A DNA stretch of 62,548 bases from Chara braunii. Lineage: Eukaryota > Streptophyta > Charophyceae > Charales > Characeae. How positions within the stretch are numbered: the stretch's first letter is position 1; every line of letters starts with the position of its first letter. The stretch is taken from assembly GCA_003427395.1 (NCBI GenBank), contig BFEA01000028.1:3265174-3327721 (forward strand), read 5' to 3'. The position numbers were made by a program, and so were the translations under genes. Under the pieces are notes generated by a model. It was given only the letters and a program-made list of their open reading frames with translations, had not been told where the DNA came from and ran no database searches. Below, one piece after another: positions 55,042-62,548 of this stretch.

Positions 55042-55580
55042 CTGCAGCCAACCAAAAAGAGAGAGCAAACAATTGGGTCAATCACTTAGAAGACCATCAC
55101 ATATTCTCATACCACTTACTGCATCAATGGTGATTTTGTAGAGAAGTACTAAGCACTGTAAGCAGACTATAAAAATCCTTGTCGTCAGAAGACTCGAAAT
55201 CAGAAACTTCCGAAGTTAATTTCTCCAGAGGGGCGTCGTGATTTTCGTTCTGCACATCAGGATTTTGGTCTTGGCTCTCCCAACACTATCCTGCTAGACA
55301 TTCATCACTAATTGGGTTCCAAGTTCCAACCTTTCCATGGGTCGGTGACATTCCTACGAACAGCCTGCCTTCAGTGCCTTGGCAATTCTCCTGATTTCAT
55401 GAGCTCAGTTTCCTTCACCCATTTGATTTGTTGCATTGTTTTGATTGAACTTCATTGCCATGTGCTCTTTGTTGTCATCTCCTTTAGATATGGCTCTGGA
55501 CGTGACTTTGTTTGGATTTCTGCTTCTCATTTCTTCTTTTTTTTTGTTTTAGCTTAAACCACCACTACCTTTCATGATGT
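55042..55580. other. No confirmed gene
   Basis: About 540 bp between exon 1 and element D. A 36-nt GT-AG-bounded block lies at roughly 55110-55145 on the minus strand, but its only open phase does not fit exon 1. Confidence 0.4.
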
Positions 55581-56857
55581 TGTTATGATCCTGGCCAATT
55601 TCGAAATACACATTCATCAGATAGTACAATGCCGTCCAATTGCAAAAAGAAATGAATGAACTTGAGAGGAGAGAGAGGGTTAGGAGAAGAAGAAGAAGAA
55701 AGAAAGACGAAGAAGATGATATACACCAGCATAGACCAATGAGAAAGCTCTTCTTCTTCACCAATCACTCTCCTCCTCCTTATCTCCTCCTCTCTTATTC
55801 ACACAAGAAATAATAGTACAATGTTGAATGATGTCTGAATCCCTCTTCTACTGTAGGTATCACTTGAGGTCCACCATAGCCATGGCCGCCTCTCCCAGTC
55901 TTCACTCTCATAGGCCGAGGCTATGGCGGACTACTAGGGCCTTGCCCTGATGTGCAAAGGACAACCCAAAGCAGCTATGGCTGCCCTAGCTCAGGCCGCC
56001 ATGCCTGACTCTGCCTTGAAGCTTCTTGGTGTAGCTCTTCCCCAACTGGGGTCTTCTTCCTGCAACGCCCACCAAGGTGTTGAAGATGGCTGCCACCATA
56101 GCCAGGTAAGTACCTCTGGCGCTCCTCCCTAGCCCTGGCCTTCTTCCTCCTCCGTGTCCTTGCTCCTTCCCCAGCAGCGCTGCTGAATGCTAGCGCTGCT
56201 CCAGTCAGCGCTCCAACCAGTGTGTCGCCAAACTTGCACACCGACAATGAGGCTGGGCTCTTCACCTGGCCTGGAGATATAGCGGCCTGCTTGCCTCTTG
56301 GGCGGTGACTTCCAGGCCGCTCGGCCTTCCAAGCAACCGGTACCTCCTCCCTTCCGGAGGGATACATCATTGCAGACTCTGATATTGCCCGTACAGGCCC
56401 TATAATCAGACTGGTTGGACTGGTACCCACCTAGACCTAGCCTACAACTACTGGGCCTCTAAAAAAATGCCACTTTGTCTTCTTCTGCTCGGCCTCGAGT
56501 ACCCGGCACATCTACCTCTTCAGGGTGTGGTACCGGCCTACCTGCTACTTGAGTGTTTCCCCGCTGCTTCAAGTGTTGAGGGCCTCTTCCCCCACCACTT
56601 GAGTGTTTCCCCCCCTGCAATCCTCAATGTCACGGCCACAGGTGAGTACCGGCCCTGAGGGCCCAACGAATGAACAAGTGCCCTTGCGGGTCACACACAC
56701 ACCCAAGCCATCAAGCACTCAGACAGACATGCAGACCAGCAAGCGTGCACACACACAGGCTTAGAGAACTTAGTAGCAAGCGGGAAACTCAGCAAGGCAT
56801 TCAGTCCATGGGCAAATCAGCTGTGTGTCTCAGTCCGTGTTTGGTCAGGTCATCACA
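55581..56857 (-). repeat. 3' LTR of element D
   Basis: 1277 bp from TGTTATGATCCTGGCC to GGTCATCACA, colinear with the element C LTRs but lacking their internal GTCCAATTGC duplication. A stretch of GT-type bases (CCAGGTAAGTACC) is shared. Confidence 0.9.
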
Positions 56858-56871
56858 ATACCCCCCCCTTA
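56858..56871 (-). other. Polypurine tract of element D
   Basis: Minus strand TAAGGGGGGGGTAT directly before the LTR start TGTGATGACC, equivalent to the tract of element C. Confidence 0.8.
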
Positions 56872-56898
56872 AGAGCGAGGTCCCTTCGAGCAAGTAAC

Positions 56899-57495
56899 TC
56901 AGTCTGAATCCCCGACAAACGCGTCGTAAGCAAACAAAGCAAAGAGATTTCGGGAGTACTCTGTCGCAGTGAGCTTTGCAAACATTTTAGGTACAGCATT
57001 AGAGGCGATTTGTCGCTCATAGGCTTTAACAACGCGAGGTGCGCTGCGCAGCAGTTCCTTTTTGGAAATCCAGTATAGATCGTCCAACGGGTGATACATA
57101 AAGTGAACCTGATACTGTCTGTTACGTCCCTGCCCTACGTGCTGTTTGATTCTATCTATCTCATGACCGCCATTGATCGCACGAGGAATCATGTCTTCAC
57201 GGTAATCGAAGGACTTAGCATCACGGTGTATATACAGTTTTGATGCATGAGAGACGGGGTATGTGTGCAGATGAGGCGACACAGCAACTGTGTATGAAGG
57301 GCCGAACACATCCTTGCACGAACCGTAATAGAGCTGGAGAAGTTTGCATGACACTCCCTCTTCTTCTGAGAATTCAGACATCTTGACCCAGACATAACTT
57401 CCCACTTCAATATCTGAAGGTTTGCGCTTCTTGTTTGCATGATGGATCATTGCGTGCTGTCGCTTGGTCATTGCTGTGATGGCGACTTTGAGCAA
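56899..57495 (-). pseudogene. pol of element D: integrase C-terminus and chromodomain-like tail
   Basis: The frame covers KVAITAMTKRQHAMIHHANK, the SYVWVKMSEFSEEEGVS block, a shortened GPF/Y region (LLQLYYGSCKDVFGPSYTVA, lacking part of the PWKVL block), and the tail HEIDRIKQHVGQGRNRQYQV, LYWISKKEL, VVKAYE. The tail matches that of element C almost residue for residue, so it is a conserved part of this family. Confidence 0.85.
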
Positions 57496-58371
57496 GTGAT
57501 CGTACTTGGCGTTGAAGCCAGGCCTGCCTGGCGTTAGACCAGCTGGCTGTTCAAGGAATCAGTAGGAGAGAGGATTACGAATCTGCCAACTGTAATGCAG
57601 CCTGTTTGGCACCATGCCTGTGAAAGAATGGATGGAGTTGTTGTACAACCCCTTGACTAAATACAACTCTTCATCTCACGTTTCCTGATCCGGAATGATT
57701 AAAGCGCGGAGAAGTTGGAACACCGTCTGGTTGATCTCCTCGGCCAAACCGTTGGCTTCGGGATGTCGGCCAGATGTCACGCATAGCCTGAGACCAGGGA
57801 GTTGGGACGTGAAGTCCTTCCATTCAATACTTATGAAGCGCGGGTCCCGATCACTCACAAGAGTTTTCGGGGTTCCGAACTGCAGAATGTACTTCTGTTT
57901 GAACTCACGGATCACTAATTCAGTTGGGGCATGAGACGACAAAGGAATTAGATTGAGGAATTTAGAGAAGCGGTCAACAATCACCATTACTTGTGAATAG
58001 TCGTTCTTACTTACCTTTCCCATGCAGGTGAAGTCGATACAGACGGACTCTCAAGGTCCATCGGGAATGGGAAGGGGTGTAAGTAGTCCCATGAACTTTT
58101 GTTTACATGGTTTGATTCGTTGACATACTAGACACTCAGCCACAAACTTTTCAGCAGATCCCTTCCTACCAGGCCAATCAAACTGTCTCAATAGGCTTCC
58201 GTACGTCTTTGCCATGCCGAAGTGTCCCCTTCGGCCATGAGCCAAGTCCAAGAAGTGTGTGCGGAGAGGCTCATGGTTGGGCACACACAAAAGGTCGTGA
58301 TTTCCATAACGTCGGAAAACTAGTCCTCCATATTCGTGAAAATCAGGCTGACTATTGGGGTCAGCCTGCAA
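57496..58371 (-). pseudogene. pol of element D: integrase zinc domain and catalytic core
   Basis: Zinc domain: HFLDLAHGRRGHFGMAKTYG to CLVCQRIKP. Core: a frame break falls near the first catalytic Asp (58050). MVIVDRFSKFLNLIPLSSHA, TLVSDRDPRFISIEWKDF (second Asp) and EANGLAEEINQTVFQLLRAL (third residue Glu) follow, ending at a stop at 57676. The 57500-57675 stretch continues the same protein in another frame with NSIHSFTGMVPNRLHYSW-like sequence. Confidence 0.8.
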
Positions 58372-59044
58372 CTGCTCAAGAAGGTCCGGGTCCTTGGCAG
58401 TGTGTTATACTCCTTCAGTTTCTTCCGGAGGTCGTAGGAATTCACTAGGCAAGTCATGTACTCGGGGTGGCGAGACAACGTATCAGCAACTCGATTATAA
58501 CAACCCTTTTTATGTCTTACTTCAAAGTTAAAAATGTCGATCTCATGGAACCAGCGAAGGTAGGGGACAGGGTGGTTTGCTCTTTGATCCACTTCAAAGT
58601 CTCATTATTTGAGAACACTTTGAAGTGGCATCCCAAAAAATAGTGCTTCCAATTATCCAAATCCATACGCAAAGCATAAAGCTCACGCATGTAGGTGGAA
58701 GTGGCTACTTTTTCGTTGGGCATGCGTTTGTTGTAGTATTTGAGTGGCCACAAGCCATCATAGTCATCTTGTTGCAGCACTGCGCCAATCCCATATTGGC
58801 TAGCATCCGTAGTAACCACGAATGTTAGTTTTGAATCTGCAATGCGAAGTACAGGGTAACTTACCAAGGCCTTGTTCAGGGTTTGAAATGCGATCTCACA
58901 CGTTGCGTCCCATGCGTAAGATACATTCTTACTTGTCAATTGGGACAACGGGCGAGCAACAATAGAGAATTGAGGGAAAAACTTCCTACAGTAAGATGCG
59001 AGACCAAGGAAAGAACGTAGTTCGCGGATGTTTATGGGTTGAGG
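58372..59044 (-). pseudogene. pol of element D: RNase H
   Basis: FVVTTDASQYGIGAVLQQDD carries the catalytic Asp, followed by EKVATSTYMRELYALRMDLD and NWKHYFLGCHFKVFSNNETL. A frame change near 58560 leads into FEVRHKKGCYNRVADTLSRH, which ends the domain and joins integrase. These intact stretches reveal the lesions in element C. Confidence 0.8.
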
Positions 59045-59671
59045 TCAGTTGCGTATGACCTCAACCTTGGTTGCCTCAGTCTCGAGGCCTGCAGCAGACA
59101 ACCGATGCACAAGATAGATGACACTATCCCTCCCAAACTCATATTTTTGTAAGTTGAGATGGAGTTGTATTTTCTTGAAGATGGTGAACAATTCCTCAAG
59201 GTGTTTCATGTGTTCCTCGATGGATTTGCTGAAGATCAAAATATCATCGAGATACACAACCACAAACCGACCAATCTGTTCATGGAGGACCTTATCCATA
59301 AGGCTTTGAAAGGTGGCTGGTGCGTTCGTGAGGCCGAAGGGCATTACTGTAAATTTGTAAAGCCCATCGCGTGTCTTGAACGCAGTTTTGTGCTGGTCCG
59401 CAGGATCAACATCAATCTGGTGGTAGCCAGACTTCATATCGATTTTGGAGAAGACCTTGCACCCACCGACAACATCAAGCAAGTCATCTATGCATGGCAA
59501 TGGGTATGCATTATTTCTAGTGATGCGGTTTAGACCGCGATAATCGATACACATACGGAGCTTGCCTCCTTTCTTTGGGACAAACAAAACAGGTGCACCA
59601 AATTCAAACTCGCTAGGTTTGATCCAACCCTTGTCGATCATTTCGTCGATTTGCTTCCAGATTTCTTCCAA
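59045..59671 (-). pseudogene. pol of element D: reverse transcriptase
   Basis: Open over about 208 residues: WIKPSEFEFGAPVLFVPKKG, MCIDYRGLNRITRNN, KIDMKSGYHQIDV, FGLTNAPATFQSLM and catalytic [13 protein letters not shown], ending at EATKVEVIRN. A TAG lies just upstream (59672-59674), replacing the Glu-like position of ELEE. The domain itself keeps all catalytic residues. Confidence 0.88.
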
Positions 59672-60731
59672 CTAGCCGGATCCCATTCGGTACACGCAAC
59701 CGTTTGGCGGAACAACACCCTCGACCAACTCGATTGTGTGTCGGACCGATCGTGCGGGAACTCCACGTGGCTCGACCAGAACTTTCGGGAATCGATCAAG
59801 TAAGTTTTGAATGTTGGTTGGGACCGGTGGGGATAAAGGATCAGCAAACGGGTCCCCTAGATCAGGTTGCAGATTGTGAATGGAAGCGACTGAATTTGAA
59901 GTAGTGTCATGTGGACTACTAGAAGGTAGAGACGTAGAAGTGCTAGAAGTAGACTCGTTAGGTGAAGTAGTATTGGTACAAGCCGCAAAAGTAGATGGCA
60001 CATGAGTAGGGCGAACATAGGGAACATACATTTGTTCGTCCTCTTTGTGCTTGTGCCACTTTTTGCAGAACTGCATGGCGTTGAGAAAAGTCATTAGGGA
60101 CTCGTGCTTCTCATCCAAAAGGACGGGGAACTCGTTCCCTTGAGCATCTTTGAACGTGAAAAATGGCTCTTTCCACTTATTCACATTGGGACTGCAGCCA
60201 GCCCAAGCCAAGGACTGCATCGAGGGGACACTTGTCAAGGACACTTGTAAAGGACATAGAAGTTCAAGGCGTTGAGAAAAGTATTGTCCTTGTCAAAGGT
60301 AGTGCGCACACCTTTGACTGCATGAGTAGATGAGACGACCTCTTTGTTGCCAACTTGAGTCCGACAAGGGTTCTGCAAAGCCACTTGCTTCATCCCCAAG
60401 CCCACTTTGCATATCCCGTGTGGTGACATGAAGTTAGTTGTCGCACCACAATCAATCAAGACACGGAGATAGCGGTGGTTTATGAGAAGTTTGAAGAAGA
60501 TTAACTTCACTGTCCCTTAAGCACGCCGATGTTTCATATCAGCCCAATGCTCTAAGTGATAGTGAAAGTTGTCCATCTCAGATTCCTCCCAAGGCTCTAC
60601 ATACAAAGCATGGCAAACTTCAGCCTTGGATTCAACAGGCGATGGGGCTTCAAGAGAGGATTGTTGATCTTCATCAGGTTCAGCCTCCCTTGTCGTAGAG
60701 GATGCTGATGTCAACTCTATGCCCGGTTCTA
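59672..60731 (-). pseudogene. pol of element D: protease and linker
   Basis: Entered in the -1 frame as LEPGIELTSASSTTREAEPD. A stop at 60517 interrupts the linker, then VLIDCGATTNFMSPHG gives the protease active site with Cys after the catalytic Asp. A duplicated stretch, GGACACTTGT(C/A)AAGGACA near 60225-60255, coincides with a frame change. The remaining linker reaches RSVRHTIELVEGVVPPNGCV before RT. Confidence 0.8.
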
Positions 60732-60738
60732 GTTTCCC
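60732..60738 (-). promoter_or_regulatory. -1 ribosomal frameshift heptamer G GGA AAC (element D)
   Basis: The native gag frame reads CTG CAG GGA AAC TAG, with the stop directly after the heptamer. The -1 frame continues as CTA GAA CCG GGC into pol. Confidence 0.75.
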
Positions 60739-61075
60739 TGCAGCCTATAACATTCTTGTACTTTGTGGTTCGGTTTGTGGCAATGCAGGCATACCCCTTT
60801 CTTGAGCCTAATCCTCCAATCATTTTCAGTGATCCGAAGGTCAACCCACGGTTTAGTGGCTGCATTTTGACTCCCTTGGGAAGTTGGACATAGTTCTTCC
60901 CTGAATTCCGTTTTGGTCCCTTTACGTTGGCAGACTTTCTAAAGGCATTTAATTTTTCTTCTTCATTATTCACATTAGAGTCATGGGCTGAAGAGTAGGT
61001 TGTGTCACGGTCCTGTTCTTGGTCGTCACCAAGAGTAGGGTCGTCTGCATAAGCCTCCTCCAATAGGTCATGCCT
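60732..61075 (-). pseudogene. gag of element D, C-terminal fragment
   Basis: The acidic region DPTLGDDQEQDRDTTYSSAH and the basic block KLNAFRKSANVKGPKRNSGK match gag of element C. A frameshift near 60865 separates these from the native zinc knuckle, CLHCHKPNHKVQEC (CX2CX4HX4C), which is followed by YRLQGN and the stop. The N-terminal two thirds are missing. Confidence 0.8.
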
Positions 61076-61103
61076 GTTGTGGTAATGAGGTCTTTGGCCT
61101 AGT

Positions 61104-61250
61104 TAGCCTTGGGCCTAGTTCTCTTGGTTACGGTACTTTGCGCAAACCAAGGCAAAGGCTTGGTTTGCGCGGAATAGGACCAATCACGGTTAGTCCGCGC
61201 GTACCTAGCTTAGCCTTGGGCCTAGTTCTGTTCGTTACGGTACTTTGCTT
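61104..61250. repeat. 38-bp direct repeat around a 12-bp hairpin
   Basis: TAGCCTTGGGCCTAGTTCT and the following bases occur at 61104-61141 and 61211-61248 with two differences. Between them GCGCAAACCAAG (61140-61151) and CTTGGTTTGCGC (61159-61170) form a perfect 12-bp stem with a 7-base loop. Confidence 0.85.
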
Positions 61251-61289
61251 GCTTGCCTCTGTCCGTGTCACCCGTAGGAGATGAGGTCC

Positions 61290-62548
61290 TACTAACTGAT
61301 CCGGTCGCTTTGCTTGCTTGCCTAAGACATTGAAATGGGGTTGGACATGAGGTCTTTTTGACTGATCTGGTCGCTTTGCTCAGTTACCTAAGACATTGAA
61401 ATGGTGATGGAGATATGGTCCTCCTGACTTATCCGATTTCTTTGCTCGTTTGCTTAAGACATTGAAATGTGGCTGGAGATGAGGTCCTCCTTACTGATCC
61501 AGTCGCTAAAACATTGATTTGGGGCAGGAGATGAGGTCCTCCTAACTGATGCGGTCGCTTTGCTCGTTTGCCTAAGACATTGAAATGGGGCTGAAGATGA
61601 CCTCCTCCTCACTGATCCGGTCGCTTTGTTTGTTTGCTTAACATATTAAGATGGGGTTGGTGATGAGGTCCTCCTGACTGATCCGGTCGCTTTGCTCGTT
61701 TGCCTGAGACATTGAAATGCGGATGGAGATGAGGTCCTCCTGACTGATCCAGTCGCTTTGCTCGTTTGCCCAAGACATTGAAATGGGGCTGGAGACGAGA
61801 TTCTCCTGACTGATCCGGTCGCTTTGCTAGTTTGCCTAACACATTGAAATGGTGATGGAGATGAGGTCCTCCTGACTTATCTGGTCGCTTTGCTCGTTTG
61901 CCCAAGACATTGAAATGGGGTTGAAGATCAGGTCCTCCTGAATGATCCGGTCGCTTTGCTCGTTTGCCTAATACATTGAAATGAGGCTGGAGATGATGTC
62001 CTCCTTACTGATACGGTGGCTTGGCTCGTTTGCCTAAGACATTGAAATGGGGCCGGAGATGAGGTCCTGCTGACCGATCCGCTCGTTTTGCTCGTTTGCT
62101 TAATACATTGAATTTGGGTTGGAGATGAGGTACTCCTAACTGAACCGATGGCTTTGCTTGTTTGCCTAAGACATTGAAATGAGGCTTGAGATGAGCTTGC
62201 TCATTTGCTTAAGACATTGAATTGGGGCTGAAGGCGAGGTCCTCCTAACTGATCCGATCGCTTTGCTCATTTGCCTAAGACATTGGAATTTGGCAGGAGA
62301 TGAGTTTCTCCTTACTCATCCGGTCACTTTGTTCGTTTGCTTAAGATATTGAAATGGGGCTGGAGATGTGGTCTTCCATATTGATCCGATCGCTCTGCTC
62401 GTTTGCCTAAAACATTGAGATGAGTCTGGAGATGAGCTCCTCCTAACTGATCTGGTCGCTTTGCTCGTTTGCCTAAGACATTGAAATGGGGCCGAAGATA
62501 AGGTCCTCCCGGTTGATTCGGTCGCTTTTGCTCGTTTGCCTAAGACAT
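61290..62548. repeat. 66-bp satellite array, continues past the window
   Basis: About 19 units built on CTGATCCGGTCGCTTTGCTC, GTTTGCCTAAGACATTGAAA and GGAGATGAGGTCCTCCTGA. Most anchors are 66 bp apart (for example 61325, 61391, 61457). A few units are shortened (near 61509 and 62213). Because 66 is divisible by three, the minus strand encodes repeating 22-residue units (KRAKRPDQSGGPHLHPHFN) over about 98 residues at 61609-61905, but stops occur elsewhere, so I do not call a gene. Confidence 0.92.

Larger units (their letters stand above)
55581..61075 (-). mobile_element. Ty3/gypsy element D, 5'-truncated
   Basis: Minus-strand relative of element C with a 3' LTR (55581-56857), polypurine tract, integrase, RNase H, RT, protease and the C-terminal end of gag. 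The 5' LTR, leader and most of gag are absent. Similarity to element C ends near 61075, beside repeat sequence. Multiple frame changes show it is older than element C. Confidence 0.88.

Noticed and set aside
55105-55150. A 36-nt exon upstream of 55041
   Set aside because: It has a good GTAAGT donor and a plausible acceptor, but its only open phase exits in phase 0 while the next exon needs phase 1.
61290-62548. CRISPR-like array
   Set aside because: The whole 66-bp unit repeats with no unique spacers, and the context is eukaryotic.

Overview
This is a eukaryotic, repeat-dominated window with no bacterial operons, no CRISPR and no convincing RNA gene. Plant-lineage Ty3/gypsy elements with initiator-Met-like primer sites, an L1-like LINE family and a plant-type telomeric motif (CCCTAAA) point to a streptophyte. 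From memory of similar polyproteins I would guess the charophyte alga Chara, but this is inference and untested.
Layout. (1) Positions 1-15009 hold minus-strand Ty3 element A. Its gag is split by a 7149-bp insert (3972-11120) flanked by CTGG/TTGG. Removing the insert plus one flank copy restores the gag frame. The insert has no recognisable transposase or reverse transcriptase but carries an array of eleven hairpins (7365-8263) with conserved loops and covarying stems. (2) 15010-17568 holds a pentanucleotide satellite, an LTR scrap and unrecognised sequence. (3) 17904-27937 is a nearly complete minus-strand Ty3 element C with both LTRs, an AAAG target duplication, primer site, polypurine tract, gag, protease, RT, RNase H, integrase and a chromodomain-like tail, disabled by two small deletions and one TAG. 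(4) 28960-46110 holds minus-strand LINE remnants: a 5'-truncated fragment, a long LINE A (about 31.9-40.55 kb) and LINE B (about 42.55-46.1 kb), with scattered copies of a shared 3' tail. (5) 46293-55580 is mostly non-coding, with small tandem arrays, an opposite-strand LTR fragment and LINE tails. (6) 55581-61075 is 5'-truncated Ty3 element D. (7) 61.1-62.55 kb contains a hairpin, direct repeats and a 66-bp satellite that runs off the window.
Host gene. Four short cysteine-rich open blocks on the minus strand (54791-55041, 47457-47493, 47020-47257, 17569-17767) are bounded by GT-AG signals and their splice phases agree at all three junctions. I propose they are internal exons of one disulfide-rich, probably extracellular protein whose 7.3-kb and 29.3-kb introns hold most of the transposons.
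Most interesting results: the hairpin array; canonical -1 frameshift heptamers at the gag/pol junction of all three Ty3 elements; the nested insertion; the TE-filled cysteine-rich gene; a poly(A)-only insertion with a 15-bp target duplication; and a multi-copy LINE 3' tail whose core motif recurs in the LINE 5' repeats.
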